From: 66-474 sp035281745
Lineage (GTDB): Bacteria; Pseudomonadota; Gammaproteobacteria; Xanthomonadales; Rhodanobacteraceae
Length of the DNA stretch: 64,000 nucleotides
Assembly (NCBI GenBank): GCA_035281745.1
Contig: DATEDI010000040.1
Coordinates: forward strand, 1-64,000
Direction: 5' to 3'
A program made the position numbers and the translations under genes. Numbering within the stretch: position 1 is the stretch's first letter; every line of letters begins with the position of its first letter. This document shows positions 17,636-26,231 of the stretch, in pieces. A model generated the notes under the pieces. It worked only from the letters and a program-made list of their open reading frames with translations, searched no databases and was not told the origin of the DNA.

Positions 17636-18931
17636 TCAGACATCGAAGGTCGCGAGCAGGATACGCAATTCGTCCAGCCGCAAGTCGCCGTGCGCGCCGG
17701 GCGAGGTGCGTGCAGCCAAGCTTTGCTCGGGAGTACGATTTTGCCCCGCTGCGCTTGCGGCATCCGCGGCGGCACGATACGCGGCGCGGAATGGCACGCC
17801 GGCGGCGGCCTGTTCGATGGCCACATCGGTGGCGTACATGGCCGGTTCGATCGCCGCACGCATCGCGGCTTCGTTCCATTGCAGCCGCGCCAGCAAATCC
17901 GGCATCAACTCCATGGCCATCAAGCCCCGATGCACGCCGTGGAAGATGCCGCCCTTGCTGAATTGCAGGTCGCGCTGGTAGCCGGACGGCAACGACAGCA
18001 ACTGTTCGACTTCGGTGCGCGCGGCGGCGACACTGGCGTAACTGGCCCGCAGCAGTTCGATCACGTCCGGGTTCCGTTTGTTGGGCATGATCGATGAGCC
18101 GGTGGTGTATTCAGGCGGCAGCTTTACGAACCCGAACTCGGCGGTCGTGAACAACGACAAGTCCCACGCCAGCCGACGCACATCGAGCAGCGCACTCCCG
18201 ATGGCTTCCAGCGCCGCCATCTCGAATTTTCCTCGCGAAAGCTGCGCATACGTCGCCGCCACCTGCATGCGCGCGAAGCCGAGCGCGCGCGTGGTGTGAT
18301 CGCGATCGAGTTTCAGGTTCACGCCGTACCCGGCTGCACTGCCCAGCGGATTGGCATCGATCCATTCCCGCGTCTGCTTCGCTCGCCACGCATCATCGAT
18401 GAAGGCCTCGGCAAAGCCCGCCCACCACATCGACGTGGACGACACCACCGCGCGCTGCAGGTGGGTGTAGCCGGGCATCGGCAGTGACTCACCCGCGGCG
18501 CGATCCAGGCAGACCCGCGCGCTCGTCGTGCAAAGGGCCTGCAGCGTTGCGAGTTTCTCTTTCAGCCACAAGCGGGTCGCGACCAGAATCTGATCATTGC
18601 GGCTGCGGCCCGTGTGGACCTTGCGTCCAGCGTCCCCCAGGCGTTCGGTCAACCGCGCCTCGATGGCCGAGTGTCCGTCTTCGAACCGGTCGTCCAGTAC
18701 GAACGCGCCGCTGCGAAAGTCGTCCGCCAGTGCGTCAAGTTCGCGCTTCAATCCGATCATCTCGCCGTCGTTGAGCACGCCGATGTTCGCCAGCCCTTCG
18801 ACATGCGCCTTGCTGGCCGTGATGTCGTGCAGGAAGAATTCGCGATCCAGCAGCACGTCGTCGCCGGCCAGGAAGCGCATGATTTTTGCGTCGACCTTGC
18901 TGTCGGATTTTTGCCAGAGTGGCTGATTCAT
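17636..18931 (-). CDS. argH: Argininosuccinate lyase
   Basis: This 431-residue cytosolic homotetrameric lyase cleaves argininosuccinate to arginine and fumarate, the last step of arginine synthesis. It shows GRSRNDQ near residue 107 and the YTHLQRA substrate loop. The family signature GSSIMPNKRNPD (about residues 276-288) carries the catalytic Ser. The ATG at 18931 gives the conserved N-terminus, with a longer frame upstream that has no family sequence. It is the last gene of the arg run, 136 bases after argC, where a repeat remnant lies. The proB and proA genes that follow argH in some xanthomonads are absent; the next gene is unrelated. Confidence 0.95.
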   Translation of the reverse strand: MNQPLWQKSDSKVDAKIMRFLAGDDVLLDREFFLHDITASKAHVEGLANIGVLNDGEMIGLKRELDALADDFRSGAFVLDDRFEDGHSAIEARLTERLGDAGRKVHTGRSRNDQILVATRLWLKEKLATLQALCTTSARVCLDRAAGESLPMPGYTHLQRAVVSSTSMWWAGFAEAFIDDAWRAKQTREWIDANPLGSAAGYGVNLKLDRDHTTRALGFARMQVAATYAQLSRGKFEMAALEAIGSALLDVRRLAWDLSLFTTAEFGFVKLPPEYTTGSSIMPNKRNPDVIELLRASYASVAAARTEVEQLLSLPSGYQRDLQFSKGGIFHGVHRGLMAMELMPDLLARLQWNEAAMRAAIEPAMYATDVAIEQAAAGVPFRAAYRAAADAASAAGQNRTPEQSLAARTSPGAHGDLRLDELRILLATFDV

Positions 18932-19067
18932 GGGATTTCCCTGGTACCGCTGATTCCGGAAGGCCGGACTGCGGAGGCAAGATGCCGGAGCGAACATCGA
19001 CGAAGTCGATGGCCTGAAAGGCGCGCTGCAGGTGCGGCGCGCAATCCATTGTCTTCGCTGACCATGA

Positions 19068-20054
19068 TCAAGATGGATCCCGGTTTTCGCCGGGATGGCC
19101 GCAAATCGAAATTCCGGTCATCTCATCCAACCCGAGCGCGAGGTTCATGTTCTGCATCGCCTGCGTCGCCGCGCCCTTCAGCAGGTTGTCCAGCGTCGCC
19201 ACGATTACCACGCGCCGGCCATCGGCGGACAATGCGAATCCACCGATTTCCGCATGATGCCGGCCGGCGATCCGACTCACCCATGGCGGCTCCTCCACGA
19301 CACGCACGAGCTTCTCATCCCCGTATGCATCCTGGAAGCGCGCCAGCACCTCGTCCCGCTTCAACGCGCGCGACAGATACAGATTGGTCGTCACCGTGAG
19401 GCCACGGAAGTGCGGCGCGACGTGCGGCATGAACTCGATGGGCAGACCGAGTTGGAATGAGGCTTCCCTTTCATGGACGTGTCCAGTCAATGCATACGGC
19501 ATCAAGTTGTCCCGAAGTTTCTCCGGATCGTTCTTGTCCGATGGCGTGGTGCCCGCGCCCGAATACCCCGAGACGCCGAAACAGACCGGCGGCGCGGCCA
19601 ACAGGTCCTTCACGGGCGCGACCGTCAACTCGATCGCGGTCGCGTAGCAGCCCGGGTTGCTGATGCGGCGCTCGCCGTGCCACTTGCCGCGCGTGAGTTC
19701 GGGCAAACCGTAGTACCACCTTCCGTCGAAGCGATGGTCGGCGGACAAATCGACGATCAGCATCTCGGGCGCCGCCGCGTCGATGGCCTGCACGAATGCG
19801 GCTCCCTTGCCGTTCGGCAGCGCGAGGATCACGACATCCGCCTGGCGGGCGGCGACGGTCGGCGGATCGAGGTTTTCGTAGCGCAAATCGCCGGCGTACG
19901 CATCGTCGTGGGCGTCGACACGCTGCCCGTCCAGCTCGCGCGAGGAAACGAATGCGAGGTCCAGCGAAGGATGCGCCGCGATCAAGCGGATCAGTTCGGC
20001 GCCCGTATGCCCACGCGCACCAACAATACCTACTGTCTTCACGGATGTTTCCAT
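19068..20054 (-). CDS. argC: N-acetyl-gamma-glutamyl-phosphate reductase with repeat-derived tail
   Basis: This is a 328-residue NADPH-dependent cytosolic reductase making N-acetylglutamate semialdehyde, the third step of arginine synthesis. It has the nucleotide-binding GARGHTGAEL near residue 12, the catalytic Cys136 in SNPGCYATA, and the HVAPHFRG His-rich loop. Its start lies one base past the argAB stop, so translation is probably coupled. Family sequence ends around NLALGLDEMTGI. The last ten residues (GHPGENRDPS) come from an intergenic palindromic repeat at 19071-19098 that supplies the reading frame up to the stop. Confidence 0.95.
   Translation of the reverse strand: METSVKTVGIVGARGHTGAELIRLIAAHPSLDLAFVSSRELDGQRVDAHDDAYAGDLRYENLDPPTVAARQADVVILALPNGKGAAFVQAIDAAAPEMLIVDLSADHRFDGRWYYGLPELTRGKWHGERRISNPGCYATAIELTVAPVKDLLAAPPVCFGVSGYSGAGTTPSDKNDPEKLRDNLMPYALTGHVHEREASFQLGLPIEFMPHVAPHFRGLTVTTNLYLSRALKRDEVLARFQDAYGDEKLVRVVEEPPWVSRIAGRHHAEIGGFALSADGRRVVIVATLDNLLKGAATQAMQNMNLALGLDEMTGISICGHPGENRDPS
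19075..19098. repeat. Short palindromic repeat at the 3' end of argC
   Basis: GGATCCCGG and CCGGGATGG flank TTTTCG as an imperfect hairpin. It resembles the CCCGG/CCGGGAT ends at 25908 and 50871. It lies inside the argC coding end and supplies the last codons. Confidence 0.5.
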
Positions 20055-20055
20055 G

Positions 20056-21384
20056 TCAATCGATGAGGCTTGGCTGCCGCTGCACGCAATGCGCCACGCA
20101 GCGTTCGATGGCCTCGAAATCGGCGCCGAGGCCATACCAGAAAACCTTGAATGTCGGCGCCTTGAAGCAGCCGTCCGATTGCTCGTGATAGAACGCGTTG
20201 ATGCGGTTGCCGTGGCGGGAACGCCAGAACAGTTGCGGGTTCTCCGCGTGCATGACTTGCCAAACCGCACGTCCAAGGCCTTCGCCCTGCGCATCCTCGA
20301 GTACCGCAAACTTGTCGAGATAGGGCACGCCCTGCCCTTTGTCGACACCTTCCAGCGTCAGGATCATTGCGGTACGGTAATTTTCGCTGACGTAAATGCG
20401 GTACGGCCGGATGCGTTCGAAGTAGTCGGCCGCCAGATGACGCGGCGCGAAGCTGGATTCGATCAACGCGCGCATCCGGTCCTTGTCGACACCCTCCCAT
20501 GAATCGAACCGCAGGACCTTTTCGCCGCGACGCACCAGCGTGCCCGAGCCCTTGTGGGTGAACAGTTCCTTGGCCAGTTCGGACGGCCGCGTGATCGACA
20601 CTGACGATGCCGACGGCAGATCGCGCAATACGTCCGCGATCTGCTCAAGCTTCAGCCGCATGCCGCCGCTCACCCACGACTGCGCCATCAGGCGTTCGTA
20701 TTCGGTCGACAGGTTGATCGAATCGATGACCTTGCCCGTGCCGTCCAGCAAACCGCCTGTACCGGTCAGGAACACGATCTTGTAGGGCTGCAGCACCCGC
20801 ACCAGTTCGTTGGCCGCGAAGTCGGCATTGACGTTGAGGATCTGCCCCTCGTCGGTTTCGCCAAGGCTGGCGATGATCGGAATAGAGCCCATGCGCAGGC
20901 TCGCCTCGATGGGCGCGAGTTCGATGCGCTGGACCTTGCCGACCAGTCCGCAGTTCGCGCGATCCAGCCAGTCCGCGGCGAACACGCCGGACACCACCGA
21001 GGTCGCGCGTGTATCCATCGCGTGCAAGGCATCGACCAGCGCGAGATTCTGCTGATGGAACACCCGCCGCACGATGCCGAGCGCCCGCGGCGGCGTCACC
21101 CGCAGACCGTTCACCGTGCGCTTTTCGATACCCGCTTTCATGAGTTCATCGTCGAGCTGCGGACCGGCGCCGTGCACCACGATCGGCGTCAGACCGACGC
21201 GCTGCAGGAACGTCAGCGAGGAGGCGAGCTCGGTCAAATCATCCCGCAGCACTGCACCGCCGACCTTCACGACGGCAAAACGCTTCGCGTCCAGTTGCGA
21301 AAAACGTTTCAGGTACTGCTGGACTTCCCGCGCACTGCCCATCGCCGACAGCAGGCGCACGATGGTGTTGCGTACTTCGCTCAT
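20056..21384 (-). CDS. argB: Bifunctional N-acetylglutamate kinase / N-acetylglutamate synthase
   Basis: This is a 442-residue fused enzyme carrying the first two steps of arginine synthesis. The N-terminal amino-acid-kinase domain (about 1-285) shows KVGGAVLRDD, VVHGAGPQLD and the NVNADFAANELV segment. A C-terminal GNAT acetyltransferase domain (about 290-442) shows the acetyl-CoA-binding EGLGRAVWQ and DKFAVLEDAQG. This is the known xanthomonad NAGS-K arrangement, related to the mitochondrial type and distinct from E. coli ArgA. The ATG at 21384 matches the family start. It is 99 bases downstream of argE' and abuts argC. In the family, arginine normally inhibits the synthase or kinase. Confidence 0.93.
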   Translation of the reverse strand: MSEVRNTIVRLLSAMGSAREVQQYLKRFSQLDAKRFAVVKVGGAVLRDDLTELASSLTFLQRVGLTPIVVHGAGPQLDDELMKAGIEKRTVNGLRVTPPRALGIVRRVFHQQNLALVDALHAMDTRATSVVSGVFAADWLDRANCGLVGKVQRIELAPIEASLRMGSIPIIASLGETDEGQILNVNADFAANELVRVLQPYKIVFLTGTGGLLDGTGKVIDSINLSTEYERLMAQSWVSGGMRLKLEQIADVLRDLPSASSVSITRPSELAKELFTHKGSGTLVRRGEKVLRFDSWEGVDKDRMRALIESSFAPRHLAADYFERIRPYRIYVSENYRTAMILTLEGVDKGQGVPYLDKFAVLEDAQGEGLGRAVWQVMHAENPQLFWRSRHGNRINAFYHEQSDGCFKAPTFKVFWYGLGADFEAIERCVAHCVQRQPSLID

Positions 21385-21483
21385 GCCGATGGCATCCTCA
21401 CGCGTGGACCACCGGAAGCGACCTCCGGTGGGGTCGCACGGTTGCGTCCAATTCCGCACCTGCAATTTCGATGGCAAAACGGT

Positions 21484-22680
21484 TCATGACGATTTCTCCG
21501 TGATTCGCAGATACGTTCTTGCCGCAGCTTCGAGTTCATCCAGCGCCACCCATTCGTCGGCGCTGTGCGCCTGTGCGATGTCGCCCGGCCCGTACACGAA
21601 GGTCGTGCAACCGGCCTTGGAAAACAGCGCGGCCTCGGTCCAGAAATCGACGGCATCGCCGACCGGAATGTCCAGACTCTGCGCGAGCGCGCGTGCCTCG
21701 CGCAGGCACTGCTCCGCATTGGCCGCATTCGCCGGCAACGGCGGGCCGCGGAACGTTTCTTCGAAGGCCACGGGTGCGGGTTCGACAAGCGTGCGCAGGT
21801 CTTCCAGCAGACCGTCCATATTGACCGACGGCAACGGCCGCATGCCGAAGCGAAGTTCGGCCTCGGGCGCGATCACGTTGGCCTTGATGCCGCCCTCGAT
21901 GCGGCCGAGATTGAACCGCATGCCGCGCAATCCACCGAAGCTCTCCTGCGACCGCGATTCGGCGAAATCCAGGGCTGCGGCGCTCCAACGCACCGCCTGA
22001 TGGAGTGCGCTGTCGGTCGGCCTCTGCGCGGCCGATGCATGACCCGCACGGCCTTCGAACCGCGCGCGCACCGACTGGATGCCGCGGTGCGCGGGCACGG
22101 CCTTGCAGCGCGTGGGTTCGGCGACAATGACAGCTTGAAAGCCCCTCTCCCTCCGCGTGAGGGGCGAGGGTTCGGTGTGGTTGTGACCTTTGTCCGTGGG
22201 CGAACCCTCATCCGGCGCTTCGCGCCACCTTCTCCCGAAGGGAGAAGGGAGGGAAGCCAGAAAGGCACGAACACAACGCGGATCGGCGCCTTCCTCGTCG
22301 GTGGTGAACAGCAGTGCCATGTCACCGCCCGATGCGTTGGCCGCTGCGAGCAGTGCCGCCGCCGCACCCTTGATGTCGCACGCGCCAAGCCCGATGGCGC
22401 GGTCTCCATCCACGCGCATTTCGAAAGGGCTGGCACTCCATTGCGGCGAATCCGGCACGGTGTCGAGGTGCACGTTGAACAGAAGCTTCGGCGTGCCACG
22501 CACCGCGAACAGGCTGACCGCGCCCGCCCCGTGATCGCTCACATCAATGCCGAAGCCCGGCAGTTGCGCGTGCAGGTAATCGAAGATCCCGCCTGTGCCG
22601 ATCGCGCGCGGCGGATTGCGCGTGTCGAAGCCGACCAACGCCTTCAGGTGCACCAAAGTTTGATGGAGGAGCGCGTTCAT
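21484..22680 (-). CDS. argE: Arginine-pathway M20 deacetylase (acetylcitrulline/acetylornithine type) with internal repeat
   Basis: This is a 398-residue zinc amidohydrolase. Its M20 ligands are all present: His71 and Asp73 (NVHLDTVPD), Asp102 (ACDIKG), Glu129 and Glu130 (FTTDEEG), Glu188 (VAEPT) and His372 (AQAHSADE). Beside an acetylornithine carbamoyltransferase it should remove acetyl from N-acetylcitrulline. Residues 144-181 do not belong to the family. They are the translation of a 114-base palindromic repeat (22138-22251) that is in frame and leaves the fold interrupted just after the catalytic Glu pair. The rest is intact and the gene is probably functional. It overlaps the GNAT gene by four bases (ATGA). 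Confidence 0.88.
   Translation of the reverse strand: MNALLHQTLVHLKALVGFDTRNPPRAIGTGGIFDYLHAQLPGFGIDVSDHGAGAVSLFAVRGTPKLLFNVHLDTVPDSPQWSASPFEMRVDGDRAIGLGACDIKGAAAALLAAANASGGDMALLFTTDEEGADPRCVRAFLASLPSPFGRRWREAPDEGSPTDKGHNHTEPSPLTRRERGFQAVIVAEPTRCKAVPAHRGIQSVRARFEGRAGHASAAQRPTDSALHQAVRWSAAALDFAESRSQESFGGLRGMRFNLGRIEGGIKANVIAPEAELRFGMRPLPSVNMDGLLEDLRTLVEPAPVAFEETFRGPPLPANAANAEQCLREARALAQSLDIPVGDAVDFWTEAALFSKAGCTTFVYGPGDIAQAHSADEWVALDELEAAARTYLRITEKSS
22138..22251. repeat. Palindromic repeat inserted in frame inside argE'
   Basis: This 114-base segment holds CCCTCTCCCTCC near one end and CTTCTCCCGAAGGGAGAAGGGAGGG at the other, plus GGCGCTTCGCGCC. Both hairpins are typical of a mobile intergenic palindrome. 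It encodes 38 non-family residues (SPFGRRWREAP... to ...LTRRERGF) without a stop or frame change. A remnant of the same type lies between two tRNAs at 33131-33158. Confidence 0.75.
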
Positions 22681-23117
22681 GGCTGGTCCGGCGTCCGGGT
22701 ATAGACATCCGGGTCGAGCTTTTCCATCAAGGTTTGTGGCAACGCGGGGGCAGCAAAACCGAAGCCCGCATACAGTTCGTGCGCGTCACTGGTGGCAAGG
22801 CTGAAGCGGCGAAGCCCCTGCAATCGCGGGTGCGCGATGATCGCCGCCATCAGGGTTTTGGCATGGCCCTGCCCGCGGTGCGCCGGCACCACGAACACGT
22901 CCGCGAGATAACCGAAGGTGGCGCCATCGGTGACCACCCGCGCGAATGCCACTTGGCGCCCATCCAGATAGCCGCCGAAACACAGCGAACCCTCGATGGC
23001 ACGCTCCACCACCTCGCGCGGGATGCCGCGGCTCCAATAGGCCTCGTTGCACAGGAAGCGGTGGATCAGTTCGATGTCGAGCCGACGCTTGTCCGTGGTG
23101 ATCTGAAAGGTACCCAT
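22677..23117 (-). CDS. GNAT-family N-acetyltransferase of the arg operon
   Basis: This is a 146-residue acetyl-CoA-dependent acyltransferase with a complete GNAT fold. FARVVTDGATFGYLADVFVVPAHRGQGHAKTL holds motif A (VVPAHRGQGHAK, about residues 76-87), and SDAHELYAGFGF is motif B. Its substrate is not readable. A GNAT gene at this spot between argG and argE' is also seen in xanthomonad arginine clusters, so a role in arginine metabolism is likely but unproved. It begins six bases after the argG stop and its end overlaps argE' by four bases. Confidence 0.8.
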   Translation of the reverse strand: MGTFQITTDKRRLDIELIHRFLCNEAYWSRGIPREVVERAIEGSLCFGGYLDGRQVAFARVVTDGATFGYLADVFVVPAHRGQGHAKTLMAAIIAHPRLQGLRRFSLATSDAHELYAGFGFAAPALPQTLMEKLDPDVYTRTPDQP

Positions 23118-23122
23118 CCGGA

Positions 23123-24328
23123 TCAGTCCTTGCCCGCCTTGCGATTGACCTCGGCCCACAGCGTCGCACTCATGCCGTACAGCTTGATGAACCCTTCCGC
23201 TTCCGCGACGCCCCAATCCGCAGCCTGCGCGTAGGTCGCGCCCTTGGCATTGAGGATGTGGGCGGAATCGACTGCGACGGCGTCCACGCGGCCGCCCCAG
23301 GTTTCCAGCGTGACTTCGCCCTCGACGCAACGTTGGCTGGATTCCAGAAACGCCTCGAGGTCGGTTTTCAGTGGGTCATGGAAGAAGCCTTCGTACACCA
23401 GTTCCACCCACTTGTGCGCGACTTCCGGCTTGAACCGGTTCTGGTGCTTGCTCAGGACGGCTTCCTCGAGCGCCCGATGCGCGGTGAGCAACGCGACGAG
23501 GCCCGGTGCTTCGTACACGATGCGGCCCTTCAGGCCGATCGTGGTGTCGCCGGTGTAGAGCCCGCGGCCGACACCGTACTTCGCGAACAATTGGTTCAAC
23601 CTCGCCAACAGCATGTGTCCGACGATGCGTTCGCCATTCAACGTGTGCGCCTCGCCCCCCCCAAACCCGATCTTTACCCGCAGCGGCTCGGATGGCCATT
23701 CGCTGCGCGGCCTGCACCAGCCGCGCGCTTCCTCGCCGGGCGTCTGCCAGCGATCGATTTCGCCGCCCGAAAGCGTCACCCCGAGCAGGTTTTCGTTGAT
23801 GGTGTAGGCCTGCTGCTTGGTGCGCACCTCGAAGCCGCGCTGTTTCAGGTATTCCTGCTCGTACGCCCGTACCGCGGTGTGTTCCTTCTGGATTTCCCGA
23901 ATCGGTGCGACGATTTCGAAATCGCCCAGCGCCTTCACCGTGAGATCAAAGCGCACCTGGTCGTTGCCCATTCCGGTGCAGCCATGCGCGATCGCGCGGG
24001 TGCCGAGTTCGATTGCGCGCTTGATCGCGGCTTCGACGATCAGATAGCGATCTGACACCAGCAGCGGATATTGGCCCTGATATGCCTCGCCTGCCCACAC
24101 GAACGGCTTGACGAAGTGGTTCCACAACGCCGGACCGCCATCCACCGTGACGTGCGAAGCGACACCCAATTCCCTCGCGCGCGCTTCGATGTATGCGCGC
24201 TCGTCCTCGCCCACGCCGCCGGTGTCGGCGAACACGGTGTGCACGGCCCAGCCGCGCTCCTCGAGATAGGGCACGCAGAAGCTGGTGTCGAGACCGCCGG
24301 AAAAGGCGAGAACGATGTCCTTGCTCAT
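23123..24328 (-). CDS. argG: Argininosuccinate synthase
   Basis: This is a 401-residue ATP-dependent cytosolic enzyme joining citrulline and aspartate. The N-terminal ATP loop is AFSGGLDTSFCV at residues 8-19. GCTGMGNDQVRFD, the citrulline/aspartate-binding segment, follows, then GLYTGDTTIGLKGR. The ATG at 24328 gives exactly the family start. The upstream frame into osmC is spurious. It lies 20 bases after osmC and six bases before the GNAT gene, so it belongs to the same operon. Confidence 0.96.
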   Translation of the reverse strand: MSKDIVLAFSGGLDTSFCVPYLEERGWAVHTVFADTGGVGEDERAYIEARARELGVASHVTVDGGPALWNHFVKPFVWAGEAYQGQYPLLVSDRYLIVEAAIKRAIELGTRAIAHGCTGMGNDQVRFDLTVKALGDFEIVAPIREIQKEHTAVRAYEQEYLKQRGFEVRTKQQAYTINENLLGVTLSGGEIDRWQTPGEEARGWCRPRSEWPSEPLRVKIGFGGGEAHTLNGERIVGHMLLARLNQLFAKYGVGRGLYTGDTTIGLKGRIVYEAPGLVALLTAHRALEEAVLSKHQNRFKPEVAHKWVELVYEGFFHDPLKTDLEAFLESSQRCVEGEVTLETWGGRVDAVAVDSAHILNAKGATYAQAADWGVAEAEGFIKLYGMSATLWAEVNRKAGKD

Positions 24329-24348
24329 GATGGATTGTCCTGCCGGAT

Positions 24349-24825
24349 TCAGGCGGTTTCGACGACGATGCGCGGTTCGCAGCGCACCGGGAAATTGACG
24401 GATGCGGCGATGAAGCAGGTGTGATGCGCGTCCTCGTGGGCGGCTTCGGCTTTCGCGGGGTCGCTCGCAGGCGTGATCGTCACCACCGGGTGCAGCACCA
24501 CTTCCGTGAAATGTCCGCCATTGCCTTCGGTTGCCATCGTGCCTTCGGCGGTGTCGGTGTAGGCCGTCACCACCACACCCGCGAGGGTCGCGACGTGCAG
24601 GTAGGCCAGCATGTGGCAGGTGGATAACGCTGCCACCAGCATGTCTTCCGGATTGTGCTTCGCGGCGTCGCCGCGGAACATCGGATCGGACGAACCCGCG
24701 ATGTCCGGCTTGCCGTCGACCCGGATCGCGTGCTCGCGGCCGTAATTGCGATAGCCGTCGGTGCCGCTGCCGTGGTTGCCGGTCCACTCCACGCCAACCT
24801 GGTAGTGATGTTGATGGCCCGTCAT
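24349..24825 (-). CDS. OsmC-family peroxiredoxin-like protein
   Basis: This is a 158-residue OsmC/Ohr-fold protein. The two redox cysteines are Cys70 (ALSTCHMLAY) and Cys137 (HHTCFIAASV), with the family NPEDML helix just before the first. Such proteins reduce organic hydroperoxides or act on related thiols, with dihydrolipoamide as a usual donor. Its ATG overlaps the argF' stop by four bases and it ends 20 bases before argG, so it sits inside the arginine operon and is probably co-translated. That location is unusual. I see no sign that it acts on arginine. Confidence 0.85.
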   Translation of the reverse strand: MTGHQHHYQVGVEWTGNHGSGTDGYRNYGREHAIRVDGKPDIAGSSDPMFRGDAAKHNPEDMLVAALSTCHMLAYLHVATLAGVVVTAYTDTAEGTMATEGNGGHFTEVVLHPVVTITPASDPAKAEAAHEDAHHTCFIAASVNFPVRCEPRIVVETA

Positions 24826-25847
24826 GCCGCTTTCTCCGTCTTCGCTTGTGTAGCAAGTGTCGCCATCACCGCCTTCTGCACGTGCAGGCGATTTTCGGCT
24901 TCGTCGATCGCGATGCAGTACGGCGCATCCATCACCGCATCGGTGGCCTTGACGTTGCGGCGCAGCGGCAGGCAATGGCTGAATACCGCATGGTTCGTCA
25001 GCGCCATCTTGGCCCCGTCGACGATGAAGTGTTGGTGTGCGTCGCGGATCGGTTTTTCGTCTTCCCAGCGGCCGAAATACGGCAGCGCGCCCCAGCTCTT
25101 GGCGTACACGGCGTCGGCGCCGCGATAGGCATTTTTGATATCGTGCGTCACCCGCAACGAGCCGCCATTCGTGCGCGCGTTCTGTTCGCCGAACGCCATG
25201 TAGCGTTCATCCAGCACGTACTCCGGCGTGGGGCACAACAGCGTCACGTCCATCCCCATCTTCGTGGCGATCAGCAGCACGGAATTGGCGACCGCGGTGT
25301 TGAGCGGCTTCGGGTGGTATGTCCAGGTCAGCACGTACTTCTTTCCCCGCAACTCGCCCAGATGTTCGCGCAACGCCAGCGCATGCGCGAGTTCCTGGCA
25401 GGGATGCGTGATGGTTTCCATGTTGATCACGGGCACCGTGGCGTACCTTGCGAACGCGTTGATCACGCGGTCCTCGCGATCCACCGACCAGTCCTTGAAC
25501 TTGGGGAACGCGCGCACCGCAATCAGGTCCACGTACCGAGACAGCACGCGGGCCACTTCCGCCACGTGCTCCTCGGCTTCGCCATCCATCACGACGCCCG
25601 CTTCGAACTCGATCGGCCACGCATCCTTGCCGGGCGACAGCACCACCGCGTGGCCGCCCAACTGGAACGCGCCCAGTTCGAAGCTGGTGCGCGTGCGCAT
25701 CGACGGGTTGAAAAACAGCAGCGCGACCGACTTGCCGGCCAGTTGCGTGCCGGCGGGCGTCCGCTTGAAAGCCGCGGCCTGATCCAGCAGCGCGTCGATC
25801 TCGGCGCGGCTCCAGTCCTGGGTGGTGATGAAATGGCGAAGAGTCAC
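24822..25847 (-). CDS. argF': N-acetylornithine carbamoyltransferase
   Basis: This 341-residue cytosolic transferase makes N-acetylcitrulline from acetylornithine and carbamoyl phosphate. The carbamoyl-phosphate loop is NPSMRTRTSFELG, followed by THPCQELAHA and HCLPLRRNVK. The length and the ALFxFNPSMRTRTSFE and WGALPYFGRWE segments match the Xanthomonas acetylornithine form rather than the ornithine form. The start is a GTG at 25847 (MTLRHFITTQDW) because family sequence begins there and no in-frame ATG precedes it near. It is the first gene of the arg run and overlaps osmC by four bases. Confidence 0.92.
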   Translation of the reverse strand: MTLRHFITTQDWSRAEIDALLDQAAAFKRTPAGTQLAGKSVALLFFNPSMRTRTSFELGAFQLGGHAVVLSPGKDAWPIEFEAGVVMDGEAEEHVAEVARVLSRYVDLIAVRAFPKFKDWSVDREDRVINAFARYATVPVINMETITHPCQELAHALALREHLGELRGKKYVLTWTYHPKPLNTAVANSVLLIATKMGMDVTLLCPTPEYVLDERYMAFGEQNARTNGGSLRVTHDIKNAYRGADAVYAKSWGALPYFGRWEDEKPIRDAHQHFIVDGAKMALTNHAVFSHCLPLRRNVKATDAVMDAPYCIAIDEAENRLHVQKAVMATLATQAKTEKAA

Positions 25848-25907
25848 GGGTTCATTGCTCTCGTGGAAAGTCGGCCATGGATGGCTTTTTTCCGTCCCTG
25901 GTTCTGG

Positions 25908-25935
25908 GTCCCGGCCAATCCGTGGCCGGGATGAC
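25908..25935. repeat. Palindromic repeat in the argF' leader
   Basis: GTCCCGGCC and GGCCGGGATGAC flank AATCCGT, forming a hairpin 60 bases upstream of argF'. It shares the CCCGG/CCGGGATGAC ends with the element at 50871. Confidence 0.5.
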
Positions 25936-25942
25936 GGGCAAG

Positions 25943-25971
25943 AAAAAACCCGGCACGAGGGCCGGGTTTTT
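25943..25971. terminator. Bidirectional rho-independent terminator or attenuator upstream of argF'
   Basis: AAAAAACCCGGC, a six-base loop ACGAGG, then GCCGGGTTTTT make a symmetric stem with A and T runs, so it can act on both strands. It lies 96 bases upstream of the argF' start on the minus strand. It may end transcripts from the gene at 26978. It may also act as an attenuator in the arg leader if the promoter lies further upstream. Confidence 0.75.
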
Positions 25972-26231
25972 GTCGCTCGGTACAAACACCAATGCGCGCG
26001 ACTGCCTACCCGGCCGTATGTGGGGGTTCCGGTCGGCGCGCGCGCGAAGTCATCCCAGCCGCCGCGCGGGCGCTGGTGAGGACAATCACGTCAGTGGAAA
26101 AAGCTGTCGTCATGTGCTGGTCGGAACGGTGAGCGGCGAATCCTCGCACACCTCGCGGGGGGATGCAACGGGAACTGCAAGGAATTGAAGTCGCTTTCAC
26201 TCGAGTCACCCGCTGGAGCTCATATACCTTT

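Noticed and set aside
25848..25985. Arg-containing reading frame upstream of argF' as a leader peptide
   Set aside because: The Arg codons come from the palindromic repeat (PRIGRDPE) and not from a conserved leader; argF' starts at the GTG.
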